Below the pieces are notes generated by a model that worked only from the letters and a program-made list of their open reading frames with translations, ran no database searches and was not told where the DNA came from. Shown here in pieces: positions 49,130-58,076 of a stretch of 64,000 nt of DNA (positions are counted from its first letter, which is position 1; the number at the start of each line of letters is the position of its first letter). The DNA is from Burkholderiales bacterium (lineage in GTDB: Bacteria; Pseudomonadota; Gammaproteobacteria; Burkholderiales; WYBJ01). Where the stretch lies: NCBI GenBank assembly GCA_022841915.1, contig JALHQN010000007.1:211284-275283 (forward strand). Direction: 5' to 3'. The translations under genes were made by a program, and so were the position numbers.

Positions 49130-49960
49130 TCAGCAGGGCTTGGTTCCGGCGACAGTGACTCGGTGCCCGTAGCGCTTCTGCGGATAGTAGTCCCACATGG
49201 CCAGATGCATCGTGCAGCGATTGTCCCAGAAGGCGATCGAGTTGGGCTGCCACTTGAATCTGCACTTGAACTCGTCCTGCTCCGAATGTCGGTACAGCAT
49301 GTCGAGCAGCGCGTCGCTTTCCAGGCGCGACATGCCCGCGATGTGGGAGGTGAAGTTGCGGTTGACGAAGAGCGCCTTGCGTCCGGTCACCGGATGGGTG
49401 CGCACCACGGGGTGTTCGGCGCGGGGCGCGGGGGTCGTCAAGGTCTTGCCCTGACGGATTCGGTAGACCTGGTCGCCATCGTGCACGGCCGTGAGTCCGT
49501 CGATGAGGCGGCGCACCGGATCGGATAGCGTTTCGTAGGCGCGGTACATGTTGATGAACAGGGTATCGCCACCGCCGTTATCCGGGATCTTGTGCAAATA
49601 GAGAATGGAGCCCATGGGCGGGACAGGATTGCAGGTGACGTCGGAGTGCCAGACTTCGCCTGCGACGTACTTCGAATGTTCGTCCGCCTTGATCTCGATG
49701 ATCTCCGGATGCCCGGCCATCTGCGTGGTGGGATGGATGTCCAGTTCCCCGAAGCGGCGGCCGAAAGCCTTGTGCTGCTCGATCGTCAGGTGCTGGTCGC
49801 GGAAGAAAATTACCAGATGACGCATGAGCGCTGCGTGGATCTCGTCGAACTGCTGCCCGGTGAGCGGTTGGCCGAGATCGACGCCGAAGATCTCGGCGCC
49901 TATCGTCGGGGTGAGGGGCTTGACCTCGATCGTTCGGCATTCCATGCGGTCGTCCGGCAT
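49130..49960 (-). CDS. TauD/TfdA family 2-oxoglutarate dioxygenase (1)
   Basis: This 276-residue Fe(II)/2-oxoglutarate-dependent dioxygenase is of taurine/alkylsulfonate/phenoxyacetate type. The facial triad is H105 and D107 in VWHSDVT, plus H252 in DNRCTMHLA. R263/R267 in QKRYGHRVTV are candidates for 2-oxoglutarate binding. VIFFRDQHLT near residue 50 is a family landmark. Length is typical. It lies in a divergent arrangement with the hydro-lyase pair. The substrate is unknown. Confidence 0.93.
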   Translation of the reverse strand: MPDDRMECRTIEVKPLTPTIGAEIFGVDLGQPLTGQQFDEIHAALMRHLVIFFRDQHLTIEQHKAFGRRFGELDIHPTTQMAGHPEIIEIKADEHSKYVAGEVWHSDVTCNPVPPMGSILYLHKIPDNGGGDTLFINMYRAYETLSDPVRRLIDGLTAVHDGDQVYRIRQGKTLTTPAPRAEHPVVRTHPVTGRKALFVNRNFTSHIAGMSRLESDALLDMLYRHSEQDEFKCRFKWQPNSIAFWDNRCTMHLAMWDYYPQKRYGHRVTVAGTKPC

Positions 49961-50313
49961 CGCCTACGTCTCCTCGATCTGCGGGCCTCGACATTCGCGC
50001 CATCCGATGGCGATGCGAGGCTGCGCTGGGTTGTGTGGCCTGCCTCGGGCCAGCGACGACACGATTGTAGCCAGAAACAAGGCGGTCAAGCTCAAGGTGC
50101 CCGGCCAGGTTCGCTGTTTGTCGGCCGCTCGACCTCCTGCCGATGGGGCCGCAGTTCGGCGCTGAATCCAACGGCGGAACAGCGACCGCCTTGTCTGAAG
50201 GCCTATAGTAGAATCGACGGCGGTGCCGACGCGGGCCCGAGGGCGGATCAGCGGATCAGCTCTCGCGTCGTCGACTCAGGTGCACCGAGCCATCCAACAG
50301 AGTGTCCTCCATC
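49961..50313. other. Divergent region between TauD-like and hydro-lyase genes
   Basis: This 353-bp intergenic region should hold both promoters. A TATAGT hexamer (50204-50209) faces the hydro-lyase gene but has no -35 at proper distance. I see no gene. Confidence 0.4.
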
Positions 50314-51594
50314 ATGGGTATGACCGCAGTCGAGAAAGTCCTCGCGCGCACCTCGGGGCGTGCTTCGGTGCGTCCGGGCGAGGTCGTTCATCCTGTGCCC
50401 GATTTCATCATGATTCACGACGGTCTCGTGCGCGCCGCTAAGCGCGAACTCGATGCGCTCGGCATCGATCGACTGGCCTCGCCCGAGAAGGTGATCATGG
50501 TGACGGACCACGAAGTGCTCTACGGCAGCGCGCGAGCCGCCGAGTTCGGCGCCATCAACCGCAATGCCGCGAAATCCTGGGGCGTCGGTCGCTTCTTCGA
50601 CGTGGGTCGCGGGGGGCACGGTCATCTGTTCCCGATGGAGTCGGGGATGCTGCTGCCCGGCATGTTCTATTTCGACAACGATCGGCACTCGACCAATGCG
50701 GGGGCGATCGGCGCGTTCGGTTTTCGCATGGGCGCGGAAATCAGCCGCGTGCTCGCGACCGGGACCAACTGGGTGAGCGTGCCCAAGAGCGTTCGGATCA
50801 GCCTGCGCGGCAAGCTCAAGCCGCACGTCTATGCGCGCGATATCGGGTTCTATCTTGCCCGTCTCATCAAGGCGGGTGAGCTCGATCTCGATCTCGACTA
50901 CCGGGTGGTCGAATTCGCGGGGGATATCGATCAGTTCGGCCTGAGCGAGCGCACGGCGCTGTGCAATTCTCCGACCGAACTCGGGGCTTACGGGGTGTTC
51001 TTTGCGCCCTCGCAAGCCTTGCTCGCCTTTGCCGCCGAGCGCGCCCAGCAATCGTTCACACCGATCTATGCCGATCCGGACGCGCAGTACGAGCGGGAAG
51101 TCGCCGTGGACATCGAGGACCTCGAGCCCCAAGTCGTCCGGCCGGGCGGCATCCAGACTTCGGTCGACGTGAGCGAGGCCGTGGGGCCGCAAATCGGGCA
51201 CGCATTCCTGGGTGCCTGCGGCTCGGGCATGTACGAAGATTTCGTGACTGCGGCCGCCTTTCTCAAGGGACGGCGCGTGCCCGATCACGTTCGTCTCTTC
51301 ATCGCGCCAGGCACCGAGTCGAGCACGCGGCGCATGTCCGCCGAAGGATTGCTCGATGTCTTCATGCAGGCGGGGGCAATCCTGCTTCCTGCCGGATGCG
51401 GCCCATGCAACGACGCCGTGGTCGGTCCGTTGCACGACGGTGAAGTTTCGATTTCGACTGCGTCGAACTCCAACGCCGGACGTTTCGGATCGAAGAAGGC
51501 GCAACTCTACCTCGGCAGTCCGGCCACGGTTGCCGCATCCGCAGTGGCGGGCGCTATCGTCGATCCGCGCACGGCCGTTCGGGAGAGCGCATGA
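50314..51594 (+). CDS. Aconitase-superfamily hydro-lyase large subunit (LeuC-like)
   Basis: This is a 426-residue large subunit of the 3-isopropylmalate dehydratase/homoaconitase type. The [4Fe-4S] ligands are C302 (FLGACGSGMYEDF), C362 and C365 (LPAGCGPCNDAVVG). The substrate region VTDHEVLYGS and PMESGMLLPGMFYFDND differ from standard LeuC. The first cysteine motif lacks the CTN/CTNxR form, so leucine synthesis is not implied. ATG 50314 is chosen. GTG 50302 and ATG 50320 are alternatives. The small subunit follows 63 bp downstream. Confidence 0.88.
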   Translation: MGMTAVEKVLARTSGRASVRPGEVVHPVPDFIMIHDGLVRAAKRELDALGIDRLASPEKVIMVTDHEVLYGSARAAEFGAINRNAAKSWGVGRFFDVGRGGHGHLFPMESGMLLPGMFYFDNDRHSTNAGAIGAFGFRMGAEISRVLATGTNWVSVPKSVRISLRGKLKPHVYARDIGFYLARLIKAGELDLDLDYRVVEFAGDIDQFGLSERTALCNSPTELGAYGVFFAPSQALLAFAAERAQQSFTPIYADPDAQYEREVAVDIEDLEPQVVRPGGIQTSVDVSEAVGPQIGHAFLGACGSGMYEDFVTAAAFLKGRRVPDHVRLFIAPGTESSTRRMSAEGLLDVFMQAGAILLPAGCGPCNDAVVGPLHDGEVSISTASNSNAGRFGSKKAQLYLGSPATVAASAVAGAIVDPRTAVRESA

Positions 51595-51657
51595 ATCTTT
51601 TCGTGATCGAGCGGGGCGGCGCCGGCGGTTCCTGCTACCGGCCGGGCAGGGCATGTC

Positions 51658-52200
51658 ATGAGTGATTTTTCCTGGATTCTTCAAGGCCGCTGCTATCGTC
51701 TCGGCCACAATGTGCCGCACGCCGGCGGGGTGATTCCCGATAGTCTCATCACCAGCCGCGAGATCGATCCGCAAAAGCTCGTGCCTCGGCTGTTCGAGGA
51801 AACAGACCCCGGCTTTCACGAGCGCGCTCGACCCGGCGACATCATCGTCGCGGGGCGCAAGTTCGGGATGGGGCCGAAGATGAACGGCTATATCGCGATG
51901 CAGGCGCTCGGGCTCGGGCTCGTGTGCGAATCGATGCCGTATCTCGCCTATCGCGCGGCTATCGGCTGCGGATTGCGGGTACTGACCGATTGTGAGGGCG
52001 TGACGGAGGCCTGCGAAACGGGCGATCTGCTCGAGGTCGACTTCGCCAGCGGGCGCTTCGTCAATCGCACTCGGGGCGTCGAACTGCGCTTCCCGCTGCT
52101 GCCGCCCGCTCTGCAGGAAATCGTTTCGGTCGGCGGCAATGTCGGTTGGCTCGAGACGTGGTGGCGGTCCCAGTCGAGTGCCGGGCGGTCGCCTTCCTAG
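51658..52200 (+). CDS. Aconitase-superfamily hydro-lyase small subunit (LeuD-like)
   Basis: This 180-residue swivelling domain partner of the preceding gene has GDIIVAGRKFGMGPKMNGYIAM at the position of the LeuD substrate loop (normally GSSREH). The Ser and Arg residues of that loop are missing, pointing to a different carboxylate substrate. Length is in range for LeuD (160-210). It converges with the next Bug receptor with an 18-bp gap. Confidence 0.87.
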   Translation: MSDFSWILQGRCYRLGHNVPHAGGVIPDSLITSREIDPQKLVPRLFEETDPGFHERARPGDIIVAGRKFGMGPKMNGYIAMQALGLGLVCESMPYLAYRAAIGCGLRVLTDCEGVTEACETGDLLEVDFASGRFVNRTRGVELRFPLLPPALQEIVSVGGNVGWLETWWRSQSSAGRSPS

Positions 52201-52218
52201 GGCTCGAGTTCGGCAGGA

Positions 52219-53175
52219 TCACTCTGCGCGTATCTGGGCGGCCACCACGAGTTTCCCCCACTTGCTCGCTTCGGTCGTAAGGTAGCGGGCAAATTCTGCG
52301 GGTGTGTCCCCGATCGGTTCGAGACCGGCGGCGTTCATGCGCTCGGCGATCGCACTTTCCTTCAGCACCGCGGCCACTTCGCGTTGCAGGCGCTCGATGA
52401 CGGCGCGCGACGTGCGAGCGGGGACGACGATGCCATTCCAGTTGGTAGCCTCGTAGCCCGGAACGCCCGATTCGGCGATCGTCGGCAACTCGGGAAACAG
52501 TGGCGAGCGTTTTCCCGTGCCGACCGCGAGGCCGCGCAAGCGGCCCGCGCGAACGTGCGGTTGCGCCGTCGTCAGATTGGCCATCATGAACGAAAGGCGT
52601 CCAGCCACGAGGTCGGCCACAGCAGGCGCGCCGCCCTTGTAGGGCACGTGCGTGGCCTCGACGCCGGCCATGTGAGTGAACAGTGCCGCAGCGAGATGCG
52701 TGGCCCCGCCCACGCCACTGGAGCCGTAAGTCAGTTTGCCGGGATGCGCCTTCAGTAATGCGATCAGTTCCTTCGTCGAAGTCGCCGCGACGGTGGGGTG
52801 CGCGGCGAGCATGTTGCTCGAGCGGGCGACGTTGGTGACTGCCGCGAAGTCCCGCTGCAGAGCGTAGGGCACCTTTGCGTGCAGGGAAGGGTTCACCACC
52901 AAGGGGGGCGTGGCCATCAGCAGCGTATGGCCGTCGGCACTCGCGCGCGCGGCGATCTCGGTGCCGATGATCGTCCCAGCGCCGGTGCGATTGTCCACCA
53001 CGAACTGCTGGCCGAGACGCTCGCTCAGTCGGACGCCCAGCAGTCGGGCGACCAGATCCGTGGAGCCGCCGGCGGAGTAGGGCACGATGAGGCGGACAGG
53101 CCGCTCGGGCCAGTCGGCTGCCGCGGGCGAAAGGTTCAGCAAGGCAAGTGGAAGTGCGAAGACGAGCTTGAGCAT
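52219..53175 (-). CDS. Bug-family periplasmic solute receptor
   Basis: This is a 318-residue receptor with a compact signal peptide (MLKLVFALPLALLNLSPAAA). Motifs are LIVPYSAGGSTDL, VVDNRTGAGTIIG and VPYKGGAPA. The ribosome site is weak (GGCGGA). It sits tail to tail with the LeuC/LeuD-like pair. Confidence 0.93.
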   Translation of the reverse strand: MLKLVFALPLALLNLSPAAADWPERPVRLIVPYSAGGSTDLVARLLGVRLSERLGQQFVVDNRTGAGTIIGTEIAARASADGHTLLMATPPLVVNPSLHAKVPYALQRDFAAVTNVARSSNMLAAHPTVAATSTKELIALLKAHPGKLTYGSSGVGGATHLAAALFTHMAGVEATHVPYKGGAPAVADLVAGRLSFMMANLTTAQPHVRAGRLRGLAVGTGKRSPLFPELPTIAESGVPGYEATNWNGIVVPARTSRAVIERLQREVAAVLKESAIAERMNAAGLEPIGDTPAEFARYLTTEASKWGKLVVAAQIRAE

Positions 53176-53539
53176 GGATCCGCCAAGTATGAGTCAGTCG
53201 TTTGGGAGAGCGAGAGCTATCGTTTAGCAAGATGCAAGCCATGTGGACCATCACGCGATGCCGCCCGATCCGCGTGTGCCGCTTCGCAAATGCACTGTGC
53301 GCTCGGTGTATAGCAAGGGCGCTGACTGCCTTCGGAACGCAGAGCGAATTTCCGAGTTGGAATGCCGAGCGAGGCGGCGGCCGGCTGCGCTACGCTCCGG
53401 CGCGAGCGCGTGCTGATATCCTCGCTCCCTATCGATTCGAACTTTTTGTCGGCGGCCTCTAGCCTCGCAGATCCGTGCACTTTGCATGCAGGCACTTCGT
53501 CGTCGATGGGTTGAGAATGCTGCAGCGCCGGAACGAGAC
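53176..53539. other. Intergenic region before the DUF1415 gene
   Basis: This is 364 bp of divergent intergenic DNA. The frame of the downstream gene is open from 53486, but similarity starts at 53540. No other feature seen. Confidence 0.4.
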
Positions 53540-54139
53540 ATGAACGTTGCCAAGACCACGACCCTGATGCCGTACAGCGATGGGAAGGCTGCCGATGAGA
53601 TCCTTGCCCAAGTGCGCCACTGGTTGGAGCGTGCGGTCATCGGGCTCAACCTGTGCCCGTTCGCCAAGGCGGTCCACAGCAAGAAGCAGATACGTTACGC
53701 GCTCACCTCAGCTCGGACTGCGGATGAGTTGTTGGCGGAACTGGCGCATGAGCTGACGTTGCTGGACGGTATCGATCCGAGCGAAGTCGACACCGTGCTG
53801 CTCATACACCCGCAGGTGCTGACCGAATTCCTCGACTATCACTTCTTCCTCGGCGAGGCCAACGCCGCCTTGCGCAACCTCGGGTTCTCGGGCGTATTCC
53901 AGATCGCCAGCTTTCATCCAGGATACGAGTTCGCCGGTAGCAGTCCCGACGACATAGAAAACTATACCAACCGCTCTCCCTATCCGATGTTGCATCTGCT
54001 GCGCGAGGCGAGCCTCGACCGTGCGACAGCCGCTTATCCGGACGCTGCCGCCATATTCGAGCGGAACATCGAGACCCTGCGCAGCCTCGGTCATGCGGGC
54101 TGGCAGCAGCTGTGGACTGAAGGGCAGGTCAAGAAGTAG
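53540..54139 (+). CDS. DUF1415 family protein
   Basis: This 199-residue member of the uncharacterised DUF1415 family is common in beta- and gammaproteobacteria. Conserved segments are IGLNLCPFAKAVHSKKQIRY, DTVLLIHPQVLTEFLDY, FQIASFHPGYEFA and IENYTNRSPYPMLHLLREAS. The start is the ATG at 53540 (MNVAKTTTLM). It is cytoplasmic with no membrane segment. No function is established, and context gives no hint because neighbours differ in orientation. Confidence 0.9.
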   Translation: MNVAKTTTLMPYSDGKAADEILAQVRHWLERAVIGLNLCPFAKAVHSKKQIRYALTSARTADELLAELAHELTLLDGIDPSEVDTVLLIHPQVLTEFLDYHFFLGEANAALRNLGFSGVFQIASFHPGYEFAGSSPDDIENYTNRSPYPMLHLLREASLDRATAAYPDAAAIFERNIETLRSLGHAGWQQLWTEGQVKK

Positions 54140-54484
54140 GGCAGCGGGTTCTTGCACGATCGTCCGCAGCCCTTGCGCCCGGCCGACGGGGAGTCCCGCC
54201 AGAAGCAATGTGTGATCCAAGGCTCGGCATCTTGCGGGTCCGTCGATGGATGGAGCACTCGCCGCGTCGATGATGCGCTCACGGCCAGCGGCGTCACGTA
54301 AGCCAAGTCACGAGTGCGCTAACGGGCGGCGACCGGAATGCATTCGATTGCCTGGGGAGGTCTGATATCTTGTCGTGATCAGGCGAAGGCACCAGCCATT
54401 GCAGCAAGTTGTCCGTGTCCAATCTTCATCGGTGAGGGGCATAGGGCCAACGAAGCGCGGACAAGCATTCAGGAGGGGTTCACG
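54140..54484. other. Intergenic region before TauD-like (2)
   Basis: This 345-bp region has no gene that I can support. A strong AGGAGGGG ribosome site at its end serves the next gene. Confidence 0.4.
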
Positions 54485-55645
54485 ATGCATTCATTGTTTC
54501 CATCGGTACCTGTGGAACCGACCGCCGAGAAATTCGCTCTGCAGCCCGTGTCCACGGAGCAGGCGTGGTATGGACCGGCGCTGGCACAGCGCCCCGCAGT
54601 CTGGACTCACGTGTTGTCCGAGGCGGACTGCGCAGAACTGCGCGACGCCATCGCCGCCGTGGAAAGCAGAGGGCTCGACGTGGTCGAGATCCGTGCCGAG
54701 GATTTCCGATTGCCTCGTCTGGGGGGTGTGCTGCAGGCGATGCGCAAGGATCTGCTGCAAGGGCGCGGTTTCAGCTTGGTGCGTGGATTTCCCTCGGAGG
54801 GCTTGACCGCATTGCAGCGCGCCATCGGCTTTTTTGGCATCGGTGCGCACTTGGGGAAGGCCGTGTCGCAGAACGCCAAGGGCCACGCGCTGGGCCACGT
54901 CGCCGATCTCGGATTCGATTACAGTCAGCCCACGTCCCGAGGCTATCAGACCAATGTCCGGCTGCCGTATCACACCGACGCGGCCGACGTCGTTGGGCTG
55001 TTGTGCGTGTGCACCGCCAAATCCGGGGGCATGAGCAGTCTGGTCAGTTCGGTCACGCTCTACAACGAGATGCTGAAACGGCGCCCGGATCTGGTGCGGG
55101 TGTTGATGGGGCCGACTTACCGCGATCGCAGGGGAGAAATCCCGCCCGGCAAGGGCCCGTGGTACGTGCTGCCGGTCTTCAATCCGCATCACGGCCTGAT
55201 GATCACTTCCTATGTGCGCAGCGCTATCCGCAAGGCGCAGCGGTTTCCGGAAGTGCCGCGGATATCGCCGGCACTGAACGAGGCGATGGATCTGCTGGAT
55301 GCGCTGGCGGAGAGCCCGGAACTTCACCTGGACATGAATCTGGAGCCGGGCGACCTGCAGTTCGCCAGCAACCATTTCATTCTGCATTCGCGCACGACCT
55401 ACGAAGATCATCCGGAGCCCGAGCGCCGTCGTCATCTGTTGCGTCTGTGGCTATCCTGCGAAGGCGGGCCTGCGCTACCGCGAGTATTCGACAACTACAC
55501 GGGGCTGGACGGGAGCGGGCGTCCGATGGGGTTGCTGCTCGACGGTGTGCGGCTGAACGCGCCGCTGGAGCTGGAAGACGGCGGGCCGGGCGCCTCGGAC
55601 TTGCGGGTGGCCGCTGTGGCGAGCCCTGCGCACTCGCCTTCCTAG
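54485..55645 (+). CDS. TauD/TfdA family dioxygenase (2), longer subtype
   Basis: This is a 386-residue TauD-fold protein, longer than taurine dioxygenase (~280). Metal ligands are H163 and D165 (PYHTDAADV) and H301 (FILHSRTTYEDH). The EPERRRHLLRLWLS segment supplies the 2-oxoglutarate-binding Arg. An N-terminal ~70-residue region precedes the core. AGGAGGGG six bases before ATG 54485 fixes the start, although the frame is open from 54338. This subtype (gamma-butyrobetaine/clavaminate-like TauD) occurs in amino-acid or quaternary amine breakdown. The substrate here is unknown. Confidence 0.9.
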   Translation: MHSLFPSVPVEPTAEKFALQPVSTEQAWYGPALAQRPAVWTHVLSEADCAELRDAIAAVESRGLDVVEIRAEDFRLPRLGGVLQAMRKDLLQGRGFSLVRGFPSEGLTALQRAIGFFGIGAHLGKAVSQNAKGHALGHVADLGFDYSQPTSRGYQTNVRLPYHTDAADVVGLLCVCTAKSGGMSSLVSSVTLYNEMLKRRPDLVRVLMGPTYRDRRGEIPPGKGPWYVLPVFNPHHGLMITSYVRSAIRKAQRFPEVPRISPALNEAMDLLDALAESPELHLDMNLEPGDLQFASNHFILHSRTTYEDHPEPERRRHLLRLWLSCEGGPALPRVFDNYTGLDGSGRPMGLLLDGVRLNAPLELEDGGPGASDLRVAAVASPAHSPS

Positions 55646-55809
55646 CCGGTTCCCAGACCGTATTCCCGCGGGTTCGCTTCGGAACTCGGTGTGCTTGTGG
55701 TTGGGTAGCAGGGCGCTCGGCAGTGGCCCCGGGCGCCTGCGGCAGCGTCGGGTTCTTCACGGACAACCCGTCGCGGCCTTCGTCCGATGCGGCGACGGGA
55801 TCGCCCCCG

Positions 55810-56805
55810 CTATTCGGTCTTGATGCCCGCCGTTTCGACCACCCGTTTCCAGCGTTCCACTTCGGTCGCGATCATCTTGCGGAACTGTGCCGGGGTGTTG
55901 GGGGCAGGTTCGAGTCCTGCTCCGATCAACCGTTCGCGCATGTCGGGCGAGGCGATGGCGCGATGCAGTTCCTTGTGCAGCCGCTGGAGCACGGGCTCTG
56001 GGGTTCCCCCTGTGCTGACCACGCTGTACCAATTGGTGACGACGACGTCCGAGAGGCCGATCTCGGTGAACGTCGGGGTGTCCGGTAGCAGCGATACGCG
56101 TTTCGCACCGGCGGAACCCAGCACCTTGAGCCGTCCGGCGTTCACGAGCGGCAGGGCGGGCGCGAGTGATGTCATGGTCGCCTGGATCTGACCGGAAGCA
56201 ACGTCGGCAATCGCAGGGCCCACACTCTTGTAGGGCACGTGCACCATATTGATGCTTGCACGCAAGCGAAAGAGTTCACCCGACAGATGGGTGCCGCTTC
56301 CGGTTCCGGCGGAGCCCATGCTGAGTTTGCCAGGCTGTGCTTTGGCTGCGGCGATGAATTCCTTCAGGCCGCTGGCGTAGGGCAGGCTGGGATTCACCAC
56401 GAGCAGATAGGGTGTTTCCGCGACGACCGAGATCGGATCGAAGTCCTTCAGCGGATCGTATTTCGCTTTCTTGTAGACCGCCGGATTGATCGTGAAGCCC
56501 GAGTCTGCAAGCAGGAGCGTGTATCCGTCACGCGCGGCACGGGCCGCGATTTCGGTGCCCACGAGCGAAGCTGCCCCGGCCCGGTTGTCGACGACGACCG
56601 TTTGGCCCATCTGCTCGGTGAGCTTGTTTCCGACAAGTCGACCGACGAAGTCGGAGCCGCCGCCCGCGCCGAACGGCACGATGAGTCGGATGGGGCGTGT
56701 CGGATAGGATTGTGCGGCGGTCGAAGCGGCGACGAACAACCAGGCCGCCGAGGCGGCGGTGAAGATGCGCAATGCTGCGGCACGGCCGCTTTTCCGATTT
56801 GTCAT
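55810..56805 (-). CDS. Bug-family periplasmic solute receptor
   Basis: This is a 331-residue receptor from the ATG ending at 56805, preceded by GGGAGAACC. The signal peptide ends near FVAASTAAQS. Motifs are LIVPFGAGGGSDF, VVDNRAGAASLVG and VPYKSVGPA. It lies tail to tail with the second TauD-like gene (164 bp). Confidence 0.93.
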   Translation of the reverse strand: MTNRKSGRAAALRIFTAASAAWLFVAASTAAQSYPTRPIRLIVPFGAGGGSDFVGRLVGNKLTEQMGQTVVVDNRAGAASLVGTEIAARAARDGYTLLLADSGFTINPAVYKKAKYDPLKDFDPISVVAETPYLLVVNPSLPYASGLKEFIAAAKAQPGKLSMGSAGTGSGTHLSGELFRLRASINMVHVPYKSVGPAIADVASGQIQATMTSLAPALPLVNAGRLKVLGSAGAKRVSLLPDTPTFTEIGLSDVVVTNWYSVVSTGGTPEPVLQRLHKELHRAIASPDMRERLIGAGLEPAPNTPAQFRKMIATEVERWKRVVETAGIKTE

Positions 56806-57048
56806 GGGTTCTCCCTGATGAACGCAGTGAATCTGCCTGCGTGCGGCGCAGGATTGCTGCATTGCAGTGCAAGAAGCGGGCCATCGGGGCTGGATGGATG
56901 ATTTCGCCAGCGTGAAACTACGGGCGAAGGCGATATGGCTGGCAGCGTTCAATACCCACACGGGCGAGCGCTTTGAAAGCGGCGGAGCGAGGCGCCCGCG
57001 GTGCTCTGGCCGGGAAAACCGGCGCCAGAACTTATCAGTCGGCCAGCA

Positions 57049-57486
57049 TCAGGCGTCCAGATCGATGAGCATGAGTCCGGATGCAGGGTCGTACTTCTTG
57101 CGCAAATGGCGCGGCGCTTCTTCGAGCATCACCTCCAGCGTCGGACGCACCCGCGCCGCCGTCAAATGCCCACCGCGGGCCGTGCCATCCCGCGTGCCGA
57201 GGACGACGTGAGCGTGGACTTTAGGCTGCGATCCATCCAACGCGATATCGCCCAGGAGCGCGAGGACCTCGACCTGTTCTTGCACGTGGATCGGTACGTA
57301 GGCCTTCGTCTCCCAGTCGAAATAGGCGAGCGTCGCCTCGCTGAAGGCGCCGATGGCCGTGAAGCGCGATGCCGTCAAGGCCTCGTTCTCGGCGAACTGT
57401 GTCAGGAGTTCGATTGGGTTGTCTCCGGTCTCGAAGATCAGCGCATAAGTTCGTTCGATGGATTGGTTCAATCGTTTCGCGCGCAA
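57049..57486 (-). CDS. PPC/DUF296 domain protein
   Basis: This is a 145-residue single-domain PPC (plants and prokaryotes conserved, DUF296) protein. VHAHVVLGTRDGTARGGHL contains the conserved His and Gly pattern and is followed by ARVRPTLEVMLEEAP. The start is TTG (ending at 57486) with AAGGAGG eight bases upstream, an unusual but well supported choice. Bacterial members are trimeric and poorly characterised. Some bind metal. The plant homologues are fused to AT-hooks, which are absent here. Confidence 0.9.
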   Translation of the reverse strand: MRAKRLNQSIERTYALIFETGDNPIELLTQFAENEALTASRFTAIGAFSEATLAYFDWETKAYVPIHVQEQVEVLALLGDIALDGSQPKVHAHVVLGTRDGTARGGHLTAARVRPTLEVMLEEAPRHLRKKYDPASGLMLIDLDA

Positions 57487-58076
57487 GGTTGGGGCCTCCT
57501 TAGGGCTGACGAGGAGTCTTCAGCGCAAAGGCCATGCGCCGCGTATATCGCCTGCGATCGGGGTGGCGATGTCCTGCTCGATTCAGTTCACGCACGTCCT
57601 GTTCCTCGGCTAGGGGAGCGCGGATGCGGCGACCGAAGAAACCCGCGGAAGCGGGTAAGGAGGCGGTCGATTAGAGGAGGTGAGGAGGGCAGCCCGAGGT
57701 CCTCTCCGTCAGCGGCTCAGGCGTGCGTTGGCGAGTTCACATCGCCGTTCAGACGCAGCTAGGGAAGGCTTCTAGCCGCAATGCTCGTCAGTCGAGAAAG
57801 CTGAGAGGAGCTAAACTATTCGCGCAGAGCGAGAGAGCACGGCTACGGCCCGGGTTGCATATCTCATGCCCGTGAAATACCCTTCCGAAGTAATCGGAAA
57901 GATGTGCGCGGCTTTGCTGCGTGCTAGTTCACGGGGTCGTTCCAACCGCCCTGCGTCATAGCGTTCCTGCCTAGCATTCGCTCAGACGACTCACGGGTCG
58001 TGTGCCGATGGGGTGTGTGACCGCAGGCGCTGCATGGCGCGCGGGAAGCCCTCTAGGGTCGAGAAGACAAACGATC
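57487..58076. other. 590-bp leader region of the giant LEPR-XLL gene
   Basis: This lies between the divergent PPC gene and the giant gene. It holds a perfect 6-bp inverted repeat (listed) and locally AT-richer DNA (57780-57920) but no gene that I can support. An in-frame ATG at 58008 could extend the giant protein by 23 residues. Confidence 0.4.
57883..57899. repeat. Inverted repeat TTCCGA-N5-TCGGAA
   Basis: These are perfect 6-bp arms with a 5-bp spacer, about 180 bp upstream of the giant gene. It is a possible operator, with no known matching regulator. Confidence 0.3.

Noticed and set aside
51592-51663. Short frame starting MNLFVIERGG between the hydro-lyase subunits
   Set aside because: It has only 23 codons, overlaps both flanking genes and has no ribosome site.
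55905-55925. GGTTCGAGTCC, resembling a tRNA T-arm
   Set aside because: It lies inside a well-supported Bug receptor gene, and no acceptor or anticodon stem fits around it.
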